Shown here: positions 40,365 through 47,641 of the stretch, piece by piece
How the letters are laid out: every line of letters begins with the position of its first letter
Numbering within the stretch: the stretch's first letter is position 1
DNA from: Sphingomonas sp. PsM26
Lineage (GTDB): Bacteria > Pseudomonadota > Alphaproteobacteria > Sphingomonadales > Sphingomonadaceae
Length of the DNA: 64,000 nucleotides
Direction of reading: 5' to 3'
Assembly (NCBI GenBank): GCA_030433805.1
Contig: JARUXA010000007.1
Coordinates: forward strand, 62,001 to 126,000
Made by a program: the position numbers and the translations under genes
Notes under the pieces: generated by a model
What the model was told of the DNA's origin: nothing
Seen by the model: only the letters and a program-made list of their open reading frames with translations
Databases searched by the model: none

Positions 40365-41195
40365 TTAGAAAGTACCGATGTGGACCCATAGTGTTGAGAG
40401 CCATGCCAGGGCAATCGCGCCAGCGATGATACGGTACACCGCAAAGGGAACGAACCCATAACGCGTCACCACGCCGATGAACCACTTCACCACGAGCAAG
40501 GCGACGACAAACGACACTGCGAAACCCAATGCGATCGCGCCGAGCCCGACGCCTTCGCCGCTCATCATCTCATGGCGGTTCTTGACCAGCTCGAGCGCGG
40601 TTGCCCCCAGCATCGTCGGAATCGCGAGGAAGAAGCTAAATTCCGCCGCGGTCCGCCGCTCGACGCCGAGCGCGAGCGCGCCGAGGATCGTAGCACCCGA
40701 GCGACTGACGCCGGGGACCATCGCCAGGCACTGCAGGAAGCCGATCCCGATCACCTTTGGTAGTGGAATATCGGCGACTCCGACGATGTCGCTCTTGGGG
40801 GCAAGCCGCTCGACCGCGATGATCGCGAGCCCACCGACGATCAGCGCGACTGCAACCACCTCGGCGTTGCCGAGTAACGCTTCGATCTGCTTGTGGATCG
40901 CCAGCCCGATCACGGCGGCGGGTATGAACGCGACCAGCAGGTTGCGGATGAACAGCAGCGATTTGGGTTCGCGCTTCATCACGCCCATGCCGACCGCCCA
41001 GAACGTCCGCCAGTAAAGCGCAACGATCGCGAGGATCGCGCCCAGCTGAATGATCACGTTGAACGCGCCCCAGCGTGCGGCGTCATAGCCGAGCAGCTTG
41101 GTCGCCAGGATGAGATGGCCGGTCGAGGAGACAGGCAGGAACTCGGTGACCCCCTCGACGATGCCGAGCAGGATGATGCTGATGATCTCGTTCAC
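40365..41195 (-). CDS. uppP: Undecaprenyl-diphosphatase UppP (BacA)
   Basis: UppP converts undecaprenyl diphosphate to the monophosphate lipid carrier for cell-wall synthesis. The 276-residue protein has the family motifs EGVTEFLPVSSTGHLILA (with the catalytic glutamates) and MVPGVSRSGATIL, and about eight transmembrane helices. It also gives bacitracin resistance when overproduced. It lies upstream of gltD on the same strand but separated by 138 bases with a putative operator. Confidence 0.95.
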   Translation of the reverse strand: MNEIISIILLGIVEGVTEFLPVSSTGHLILATKLLGYDAARWGAFNVIIQLGAILAIVALYWRTFWAVGMGVMKREPKSLLFIRNLLVAFIPAAVIGLAIHKQIEALLGNAEVVAVALIVGGLAIIAVERLAPKSDIVGVADIPLPKVIGIGFLQCLAMVPGVSRSGATILGALALGVERRTAAEFSFFLAIPTMLGATALELVKNRHEMMSGEGVGLGAIALGFAVSFVVALLVVKWFIGVVTRYGFVPFAVYRIIAGAIALAWLSTLWVHIGTF

Positions 41196-41275
41196 GTACG
41201 TTCCCTTCTGCCGCCCCCAGGTCTGTCCCCCCGGGCACGATTACCGCGATGACCGCGTTGACCGCCGCGAGCGCC

Positions 41276-42211
41276 TCAGGCCGCGGCCGCCATAGAGAAG
41301 CGTCCCCCCTTGCGATACCGCACCAGCCAGTTCGGTGCGACCGCGTCGAGCGGCGTGGGCGTGATGCTCAGCGCTTCAAGACCGTTAGCGCCTTGGGCCA
41401 CGACATTGTCCTGCGCCAGCATCCGCCACTGGTCCTTGGTGATCGGGGCGCCGGGCAGGAACCCGAGCCCCGCGATCGCCGCACCGATTGCGTCCGGCAG
41501 GTCGACAATCCGACGCTTATGCCCGGTCGTCTTGGCGATCCAGCGCACCAGTGCGCCCATCGTGATCGTATCGGGGCCGCCGAGTTCGAACGTCTTGCCC
41601 GCGGCGATCGCGGGCTCGTCGATCGCCTGCACGACCGCCTGTGCGACATCGCCGACATAGACCGGCTGGAACTTGGTGCCGGTCCGCAATACCGGAACGA
41701 TCGGCGCGCTGCCGATCATCGCGGCGAAGCGGTTGAGGAACTGGTCCTCGCGCCCGAACACGATCGAGGGACGCAGGATCGTCACAGCCGGGAAAGCTGC
41801 ACGGACCGCGGCCTCGCCTTCGCCCTTCGAGCGGCCATAAGCCGAATCAGATGCGCTATCCGCGCCGATCGCGGACATGTGGATGAGCGTCGCTACCCTG
41901 GCATGCGCCGCCGCCTCTGCGACGATTCGCGCGCCATCGACCTGAATTTTCTGGAAATCGCCGGCAAGGATCCCGACGAGGTTCACCACCGCATCCGCGT
42001 CGGCAACCGCGCGGGCGATCGATTCGGGCTTGGTGATGTCGACTGCGACGAATTGCGTCTGACCAAGCCCACCCTGCGTCTTGAGGAAAAATGCCTGCCG
42101 CGGATCGCGCTGCGCAATCCGCACCCGCGCACCACGTTCTAGCAGCGCCTGCGCCACATAGCGGCCGAGGAAACCCCCGCCGCCGATCAAAGTCACCAGC
42201 TTGTTGTTCAT
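41276..42211 (-). CDS. Complex I NDUFA9 subunit family protein (atypical SDR)
   Basis: This 311-residue protein has a Rossmann start (LIGGGGFLGRYVAQALLERG), NLVGIL and the SDR-type loop HMSAIGADSASDSAYGRSKG, then VTILRPSIVFGREDQFLNRF. These are the marks of the NDUFA9-like SDR_a5 group found beside or near respiratory complex I genes in Alphaproteobacteria. A quinone or NAD(P)H-binding role in complex I assembly is likely by family. The gene is 80 bases upstream of uppP on the same strand and divergent from the tRNA. Confidence 0.88.
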   Translation of the reverse strand: MNNKLVTLIGGGGFLGRYVAQALLERGARVRIAQRDPRQAFFLKTQGGLGQTQFVAVDITKPESIARAVADADAVVNLVGILAGDFQKIQVDGARIVAEAAAHARVATLIHMSAIGADSASDSAYGRSKGEGEAAVRAAFPAVTILRPSIVFGREDQFLNRFAAMIGSAPIVPVLRTGTKFQPVYVGDVAQAVVQAIDEPAIAAGKTFELGGPDTITMGALVRWIAKTTGHKRRIVDLPDAIGAAIAGLGFLPGAPITKDQWRMLAQDNVVAQGANGLEALSITPTPLDAVAPNWLVRYRKGGRFSMAAAA

Positions 42212-42308
42212 CGAAAGCGCCTTCTCGAATGTCGATCTGTCCTCTGCCTAGCATCGTGCGTGTTGACAAGACCAACGACGCTCCCCTAAGGCCCGCCACC
42301 TACCCAGT

Positions 42309-42395
42309 GCCCGGATGGCGGAATTGGTAGACGCACCAGCTTCAGGTGCTGGCGATCGCAAGGTCGTGGAGGTTCGAGTCCTCTTCCGGGCACCA
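42309..42395 (+). tRNA. tRNA-Leu (anticodon CAG)
   Basis: The acceptor stem GCCCGGA pairs with TCCGGGC (42385-42391), followed by discriminator A and encoded CCA (42393-42395). The anticodon stem CCAGC/GCTGG encloses TTCAGGT, so the anticodon at 42343-42345 is CAG (Leu, CUG codons). The T-arm GTTCGAGTC and a long variable arm are present, as expected for tRNA-Leu. A 16-bp direct repeat begins at its CCA. Confidence 0.97.
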
Positions 42396-42408
42396 GTCTT
42401 TAGACTAC
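42393..42408. repeat. Direct repeat, left copy, at the tRNA-Leu 3' end
   Basis: CCAGTCTTTAGACTAC begins with the tRNA CCA and is repeated exactly at 44066-44081. It is itself a small hairpin (AGTCT-TT-AGACT). The two copies bracket the first toxin module and resemble attachment sites left by a tRNA-targeted insertion. No integrase is present. Confidence 0.75.
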
Positions 42409-42461
42409 TCCATCTCGTACAGGACGATCTATGGTATCCGATAGGGGTGCCATGGCGTTAA

Positions 42462-42501
42462 TCTTGACATGTTGGAAAATGTTGCTCAAATGTTCTCGTC
42501 G
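42462..42501 (+). promoter_or_regulatory. Conserved leader of toxin module 1
   Basis: This 40-base block, starting with TTGACA (42464-42469) and running through TGTTGGAAAATGTTGCTC, is nearly identical to 44123-44162, while surrounding DNA has diverged. It probably contains the promoter and a control site. GTTG-N6-GTTG-N7-GTTC spacing resembles a degenerate alphaproteobacterial LexA box (GTTC-N7-GTTC), but the match is partial. Confidence 0.55.
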
Positions 42502-42521
42502 TATCGATGGGGCGAGGCGGC

Positions 42522-43619
42522 ATGATACAGTCTGCAAATCACGAGCGACAGACAGCGTTTTCTCGGTGGTTGCGAACAGGCAGACTGCCACGCATCTCGA
42601 ACCCGGACGTCGTCGAGTTCAAATTCAATCATTGGCATGATCCCACCGACGGTCGGTTCACCTTTGTTGGTTCAGGGCATTACCATGGCGGTGCCGCGCA
42701 GAAACCAAAGCGCCGCACCAGCGACCGTTCACCAAACACGGGTCATCGCGGGCAGTCTGGTGCGGAACCGCGCGGCGCGAAGATGCCGCGCAGGGAAACT
42801 CCATCTTCCGAAAAACCGACACGAGTTAGCGAAACTCCGCAAAGTCGCTCAACGGCTGAGCCTGAGTCGATAGCCGCGGCATCGCGACGGATCGATCCGC
42901 CAAATCCGGTTGCAGAATTCGCCGAAGGCGTCGGCGAGGGTCTGTACCGCGTCGGCGCGGGTACAGTAACAGGTGTGTACTCCATACTCACGACCAATCC
43001 TATCACAACTGTCCAGAATGTCGGGATCGCAGTTGCGCGTACGATCGACGCGGCGCTCGTGGCCGATGCTACGCCAACGACCGTCCACATCGCGCGTGCA
43101 GCGACTGCGCTTACGAATGCCTCGGTGCGCGATTGGGGGAGGTCAACGGGTCTCGTCGCTGGCAATGTTGTGGTGGCAGCAGTCCCCGGAGCGGTGATAT
43201 CCAAAGTCTCCGCGTTGCGCTCAGCAGGTGCGATAGCGTCGGAGACTGTTTATAAACCACTGAAAGTACATTGGGCTAAAGAACACTCTAATAGCGTGGC
43301 GCCCTGGAAGGCATACAACGACGCAGCAACTGGTGCGCAGGTAGGCTATGCGCCGGCATTTGCCCGAACGATGGCGGATGGCTCGATCAGATTAGTTAAG
43401 TTTGATGGAGTATTTGAGTATTATGTTATCGATCGAAAGTGAAGTATCAGGAATATGCCACGTGCCCGAGCGCAGGTGTCGCGCCAAGCGGATGTTTTGG
43501 CGCAACACAATATGATTGGATTTTGGGAAGTTCCCACACCCGTCCAAAGGGTCAAAGCTCTCCAGCTTCTAAAGAAAAGGAACGTTACGAACATTGGTGT
43601 CAGGGTAATAAAATTATGA
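42522..43619 (+). pseudogene. Polymorphic toxin, module 1, with in-frame nonsense codon
   Basis: From ATG 42522 the frame is open to TGA 43440-43442 (306 residues), then continues in the same frame, with further homology to the toxin at 46143, up to TGA 43617-43619. The N-terminus (about 1-52) shares the WLRTGR, KFN.WHDP and DGRFTF.GSG motifs with the second module; a disordered linker, a hydrophobic alanine-rich section (about 125-245) and a C-terminal toxin domain follow. The domain holds KFDG and VIDRK, a PD-(D/E)XK-like pattern; the stop comes right after DRK. The intact paralogue has Arg at this place (CGG), so CGA to TGA is likely. Only reading through would give a full toxin. Confidence 0.75.
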
Positions 43620-43927
43620 TAGCTGCTCAGGTCGCGCGGATCATTGCTAATTTTGTCATCTTTTGTGAGTTGTCGGACGACGATCTCGTTGATCCCGACG
43701 AGGCCTGCGGGGTGATGGAGGTTCTTGGTAGCCAGCTGGAAGCGATGGACAAACCCTTCCTGAGGAAACTCGTCGACGCGTTTCCGATAATTGCCGTGGA
43801 ATACAGCGGTAAAGCGCAGGAATTGGTACGGGACTTGCCGTACGGCTTCTATCTTGAAGAAGCTCTTGCCTCTGATGACCCGGCAAGGCTGGCCGAGTTA
43901 GAGGCCATACGGGATGCAAAGGCGTAA
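43616..43927 (+). CDS. Putative immunity protein, module 1
   Basis: This acidic protein of 103 residues (ARIIANFVIFCELSDDDLVD, PDEACGVMEVLGSQLEAMDK) is paralogous to the protein at 46469-46780, with a closely matching length and start. Its ATG overlaps TGA 43617-43619 of the toxin frame, so it was meant to be coupled with the full toxin end, not with the internal stop. Acidic, single-domain, coupled to a toxin: this is the usual immunity layout. An earlier in-frame start at 43439 is rejected because it would translate the toxin's tail in another frame. Confidence 0.75.
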   Translation: MIAAQVARIIANFVIFCELSDDDLVDPDEACGVMEVLGSQLEAMDKPFLRKLVDAFPIIAVEYSGKAQELVRDLPYGFYLEEALASDDPARLAELEAIRDAKA

Positions 43928-44065
43928 ACTCCAAAACGAAGCGTAAAGCTGGAGTTGCGATCAATCGCGCCGTGTTATCCTGTCAACAAAGACGCCTTTG
44001 ATCGTCCGGCGTAATATAGTAATATTCCAATGATCCAAGTGCCTGTATTTGTCCAATATGGGACG

Positions 44066-44081
44066 CCAGTCTTTAGACTAC
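44066..44081. repeat. Direct repeat, right copy
   Basis: An exact second copy of CCAGTCTTTAGACTAC, 1673 bases from the first. The base before it differs from the tRNA copy. It precedes the leader of module 2 by about 45 diverged bases. Confidence 0.75.
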
Positions 44082-44122
44082 GGCACTAGCTTCAGCACGC
44101 AATGTATGCTGGCATTTTGCTG

Positions 44123-44162
44123 TCTTGACTTGTTGGAAAATGTTGCTCAGATGTTCTCGCCG
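44123..44162 (+). promoter_or_regulatory. Conserved leader of toxin module 2
   Basis: This block matches 42462-42501 almost base for base: TTGACT (44125-44130), then TGTTGGAAAATGTTGCTCAG and ATGTTCTCG. The shared block lies 20 bases before the start codon in both modules and so is likely the promoter with 5' leader. Module 3 keeps only the last part (from about 45765). Confidence 0.55.
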
Positions 44163-44181
44163 CAGAGACAGCGGGGGCGGC

Positions 44182-45189
44182 ATGATTCAGATATCAGATA
44201 CCGAGCGACGACGCGCTTTTTCGGTTTGGTTACGGACCGGGAGATGGCCGACCGTCACCTCTTCCGGCGGCGTGGAAGTCAAATTCAACCCTTGGCATGA
44301 TCCGGCAGATGGTCGTTTTACGTTCGCGGGTTCGGGGCGCGCTTACGGGCGGAGCGATGGGAATGGGGCTTCTAGCGGCGGAAGGTCCGGCAGCGGCGGC
44401 AGTCTTGCGGCACGATCGGCAGGGGCACCGCAATCTCGAACTCCGGAAGATCGCCATAAGCCACGCGCAGTTCCGGGGCCCAATTCCCAAAGCAAGATTT
44501 CACGTCCAGCGGCGACATCGCCGAGAACTGCCAAGCCAAACCCCAACCTCAAGAATGGCTCGACTGGTGCGGGATTCACAGGTGGTGGTGGCGGTCGCTT
44601 CGGCGGTGGCGGGGCTTCATCGCGCGAACCCTGGATTAATGATCCTGAAAAACAGCTGCAGGTGTCAGACAGCACCATAGCAGCCGGCAAGCAGCAAACA
44701 GCAGAATCAAAGACACGCCTTGAAGAACGGTCCGGCTTTCCCAATAGCGCGCCGCAAATGCATAGCGAAGTTCGCAACGGTTACGAATATCAGATCGATG
44801 ACAAAGGGCGAACGCGCAACGTTTCCGGTGCACTTGTACTGGCCGGCAAGCAGGTGCGGTCCCGCACGGCGCAGGCGCAGGCGGGCGGTGTCGAACGGAA
44901 GCCTACGGATGATGGTGGCCATTATGTCGCTGCGCGATTCAATGGGCCAACCGAGGTGTTCAATCACTTCGCGCAGAATGCCAATTTCAATCGCGGCGGT
45001 TATCGTGTGCTCGAGGATGAATGGGCGAGAGACAAGCGCACCGGGCGAACCGTGACGGTCAGAATCGTTCCGCAATTCGATGGCGGATCAGTGCGCCCAT
45101 CGGTGATCGATGTGTGGTGGAGAGTCGACGGTAAAGAGAAGAGTGCGAAATTCCCCAACAGACAATCGGAGAGAAATCGTGGCAAATGA
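44182..45189 (+). CDS. Polymorphic toxin, module 2, with non-specific nuclease domain
   Basis: This 335-residue protein repeats the module N-terminus (WLRTGRWPTVTSSGGVEVKF, then NPWHDPADGRFTFAGSG, residues 16-52), followed by a glycine/serine and proline-rich linker (53-165). The C-terminal domain (about 195-335) has DDGGHYVAARFNGP with His247 and NHFAQNANFNRGGYRVLEDE, the pattern of Endonuclea_NS_2-type (NucA-like) toxins. A protein with immunity features begins inside its stop region. Its low complexity linker and the context suggest a secreted antibacterial effector; how it is exported is unknown. Module 2 is the only one intact from N- to C-terminus. Confidence 0.8.
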   Translation: MIQISDTERRRAFSVWLRTGRWPTVTSSGGVEVKFNPWHDPADGRFTFAGSGRAYGRSDGNGASSGGRSGSGGSLAARSAGAPQSRTPEDRHKPRAVPGPNSQSKISRPAATSPRTAKPNPNLKNGSTGAGFTGGGGGRFGGGGASSREPWINDPEKQLQVSDSTIAAGKQQTAESKTRLEERSGFPNSAPQMHSEVRNGYEYQIDDKGRTRNVSGALVLAGKQVRSRTAQAQAGGVERKPTDDGGHYVAARFNGPTEVFNHFAQNANFNRGGYRVLEDEWARDKRTGRTVTVRIVPQFDGGSVRPSVIDVWWRVDGKEKSAKFPNRQSERNRGK

Positions 45190-45589
45190 TGAGGTCAATG
45201 CTCTGCTCGACGAGATTGGACAATTGTTGGCGGCAGACCGCGCATATCCATTAGAACCCACACTGCTTTATGCTCAGCTCGATGACAACATGGTCGGAGA
45301 ATCAATCTTCAAGGAACTGGGCAATCAAATCCTGTATCGTCGGCCAATAAACAGGCGACTGCCTTTTGCGCTGCTTGAACTGTGGGAAGCCCAGGAGGGC
45401 GATGAACGTTGGATGGAGTTGGAGTATCTGTATCGCGACGGCAGGTTTGAGGTTGTGTATATCTATCCTGAAGAGATTGATCCCGACGAGGATGTCGTCG
45501 AGCGTCGCGCGCGTGCGGTTCAACGGCGTTTTGGCGAAAAGCCGATCGTCTATCCACCCTGGCCACCTGAGGACGGGGTACTGGACTGA
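45179..45589 (+). CDS. Putative YezG/DUF600-like immunity protein, module 2
   Basis: This 136-residue acidic protein starts with GTG 45179 (GGAGAG upstream), overlapping the nuclease toxin by 11 bases. The segments RWMELEYLYRDGRFEVVYIY, PEEIDPDE and RRFGEKPIVYPPWPPE resemble DUF600/YezG immunity proteins, which are the usual partners of NS_2-type nuclease toxins. The pairing agrees with its position. It would protect the producing cell from the nuclease. The family assignment is by eye. Confidence 0.7.
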   Translation: MANDEVNALLDEIGQLLAADRAYPLEPTLLYAQLDDNMVGESIFKELGNQILYRRPINRRLPFALLELWEAQEGDERWMELEYLYRDGRFEVVYIYPEEIDPDEDVVERRARAVQRRFGEKPIVYPPWPPEDGVLD

Positions 45590-45764
45590 TGTATAATGAC
45601 ACGCTGGTTGATTAGGCATAATAAATGCTCATCCATGAATAGTATTATCGCCATATAACCGTTGCTGTAAGGTAATACTATTTATAAAAGCTTTAAATAC
45701 TTGAAGTGGTAACTGTATTCAAACCGTAAACATTTGAAGATATTGAATTTTTGGCAAACTATAT

Positions 45765-46142
45765 ACAGTTGTCCTCGCCGAACAGAAAGCAGGGGCGGCA
45801 GGATTTACATATTCGATGTCGAGTGACGACGAGATTTTTGAGTTGGCTGCGGACCGGGATATGGCCGACCGTCACCATTGCCGGATTGCCGGAACGATCA
45901 AATCGGTTCTTGTGACGGAGAAATACGCTCACACTGATCTATATCGCTCGTGGGTTGATGCGATTAAGCAAGCGTCTCCGCGAGATCTTGGGGCGTGCTG
46001 CCGGATCGATCGGGGCCAATATCGGGTCGACTGCGGTACTTGGGGCAACGCTGACAAAATTCCCACCTTGCGCCAATTGCGCGCGCTTCAAGCGCTCGTG
46101 CCCTAGGAACCGTCCCAGATAGGCTGGGTAAAGGAGACCCTT
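45765..46142 (+). pseudogene. Decayed N-terminal part of toxin module 3
   Basis: From about 45765 the DNA aligns with the leader and N-terminal coding part of module 2 (for example GGCTGCGGACCGGGATATGG against GGTTACGGACCGGGAGATGG), but the start ATG is AGG and in-frame stops occur at several points. Later a GANIGSTAVLGATLTKFP-like stretch is left of the toxin's hydrophobic middle part. Together it is a degenerate remnant. The DNA before it (45590-45764) is unusually AT-rich and shows no gene. Confidence 0.65.
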
Positions 46143-46472
46143 GTGTCCGAAAAGCCTTGGAAAGCCTATAACGCCACCGCCACGGGCGCACGGCCCGGCC
46201 TAGTGCCAACGTTGACACGAACGCTTCTGGACGGCTCGAAACGATCAGTCAAATTCGACGGTGTGCAAGGCGATACCCTGATCGACAGGAAACGGTCCGT
46301 CTGTTCGATGCCGCGGGCGAAAGCGCAAATATTTCGGCAGTCCGAGGTTTTATCACAGCATAATCTTGTCGCTGTGTGGGAGGTTCCCGACAAGAAGCAG
46401 CTAGTCGCAGCCAGGAGGCTACTGAGGAAACTAAGGGTCGGCAATATCAGGGCAAGGATGGTGGAACCATGA
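46143..46472 (+). CDS. Stand-alone REase-fold-like toxin domain, module 3
   Basis: This 109-residue frame starts with GTG 46143, five to six bases after AGGAGA (46132-46137), and encodes just the toxin domain: KPWKAYNATATGARPGL, then KRSVKFDGV, TLIDRK and HNLVAVWEVPDKKQ. It is the intact paralogue of the module 1 toxin C-terminus. The KFDG and IDRK motifs resemble PD-(D/E)XK restriction-endonuclease-fold toxins. Its ATGA overlaps the next immunity gene. It may be a truncated relic or a re-initiated small toxin; the ribosome site favours real translation. Confidence 0.65.
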   Translation: MSEKPWKAYNATATGARPGLVPTLTRTLLDGSKRSVKFDGVQGDTLIDRKRSVCSMPRAKAQIFRQSEVLSQHNLVAVWEVPDKKQLVAARRLLRKLRVGNIRARMVEP

Positions 46473-46780
46473 TTGCTATTCAGGTCGCGCGCATCATCGC
46501 TCATTTCTCACTTTTTCTTGACCTCACGGATGACGACACGCTCGATCCGGACGAGGCTGTCCAAATGATGGAAATGCTGGGCGCGGACCTTCAAGCGTTA
46601 GATAAAGCATTCTTGCGAGAAGTGATTGATGCGTTCGCGATCATCGCTCCTGAATTTTCAGGCGTAGCGGAACATTTGGTGCGGGATATTCCCTATCACT
46701 ACTACCTCAAAGAACAACTGGCGGCTGACGATCCCAAGCGCCTGGCAGAGTTGGAGGCAATACGCGAGGCGCGCGACTAA
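46469..46780 (+). CDS. Putative immunity protein, module 3
   Basis: This 103-residue acidic protein is a paralogue of the module 1 immunity protein: ARIIAHFSLFLDLTDDDTLD, PDEAVQMMEMLGADLQALDK and RLAELEAIREARD align one to one. It overlaps the toxin domain by 4 bases. It looks fully intact, whereas the toxin gene ahead of it has lost its N-terminal part, so it can still give immunity. The role is inferred from context. Confidence 0.75.
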   Translation: MIAIQVARIIAHFSLFLDLTDDDTLDPDEAVQMMEMLGADLQALDKAFLREVIDAFAIIAPEFSGVAEHLVRDIPYHYYLKEQLAADDPKRLAELEAIREARD

Positions 46781-46929
46781 ACGCAGACTGCGGGAAACGC
46801 GCAAAGTGCGATATCACACGAAAAATTCGCTTGGTGAAATTTCCTCAAGGCAACTGAGGCATCACTCCTCGAACACACAATAACGCTAGACGTCGGCTTC
46901 TGTCGTAGCGCCGGGGGCGCGCCGCGCGG

Positions 46930-47580
46930 TCATGGCTTGTCCGCTGCCCCCGCCGTGCCGAGCAGTGGCTGCATCGCCAGCAATGCCTGCGCACGGTTGG
47001 TGACGCCGAGCTTGCGGAAGATCGCGGACATGTGCGCCTTTACGGTCGCTTCGGTAATACCGAGGTCGCCTGCGATCTGCTTGTTCAACCGTCCGTCCGC
47101 TAGCGCGAGCATGACCTTCAGTTGCGCCCCCGACAGCGTCGCGAGCAAGTCGCGCGCCGAATGGGTGGGCCAATGGCTCTTGTCGATCGACGGGAAGACC
47201 GATTTGCCGACGATGATGTCGCGAAGACCGGCGGTAAGCTGATCGAGCGGCCAGCTTTTTGACAGAAACCCGACCGCGCCGAGCACCTGTGCTGCCTCGA
47301 TCACTGACGGATCGCGGATGGACGAAACGAAGGCGATCGGGGTCTGGCCGAGCACGTGCTGTAATCGCAAAAGGCCCGAAAATCCGCGAGAATCGGGGAG
47401 TACGAAGTCCAGCAGAACGAGACGGTAGCCTTTGCGGCGAAGTGCAATCACGCGATCGGCTTCATCGATCGAACCCGCCGTATCGATCACAACACCGGGG
47501 ATCGCGAGCTTGACCGCCAGGATCAGCCCTTCGCGCGTCAGTGGATGATCATCCGCGATCAGTACATGTCCTGCCGTCAT
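46930..47580 (-). CDS. NarL/LuxR-family response regulator
   Basis: This 216-residue protein has a receiver domain (HVLIADDHPLTREGLILAV, phospho-Asp in VLLDFVLPDS, KSWP at the lysine) and a C-terminal LuxR-type HTH (LSGAQLKVMLALADGRLNKQ, IAGDLGITEATVKAHMSAIF). It should regulate transcription upon phosphorylation. The gene is divergent from the Hpt protein 61 bases away, and both lie next to the DUF11 surface-protein run. The cognate histidine kinase is not in the window. Confidence 0.93.
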   Translation of the reverse strand: MTAGHVLIADDHPLTREGLILAVKLAIPGVVIDTAGSIDEADRVIALRRKGYRLVLLDFVLPDSRGFSGLLRLQHVLGQTPIAFVSSIRDPSVIEAAQVLGAVGFLSKSWPLDQLTAGLRDIIVGKSVFPSIDKSHWPTHSARDLLATLSGAQLKVMLALADGRLNKQIAGDLGITEATVKAHMSAIFRKLGVTNRAQALLAMQPLLGTAGAADKP

Positions 47581-47641
47581 TCTGTAGCGCGCCTCCCGGA
47601 TGATGTCTCGTTTCTGCGCAGCTTGTGCCGTCTGGGGCTAC

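Noticed and set aside
43440..43442. TGA read as selenocysteine or as programmed readthrough
   Set aside because: The paralogue has arginine at this place and no selenocysteine element is seen; a nonsense mutation is simpler.
43439..43615. Longer immunity gene beginning at 43439
   Set aside because: This stretch encodes the toxin tail in another frame; the ATG at 43616 matches the paralogue at 46469 exactly.
42462..45800. Repeated leader blocks as a CRISPR array
   Set aside because: Only two full copies and one partial copy, 1.7 kb apart, each ahead of a gene.
42396..46929. Prophage or insertion-sequence origin of the toxin array
   Set aside because: No integrase, transposase, phage gene or IS-type terminal repeats were found; only the 16-bp direct repeats hint at insertion.
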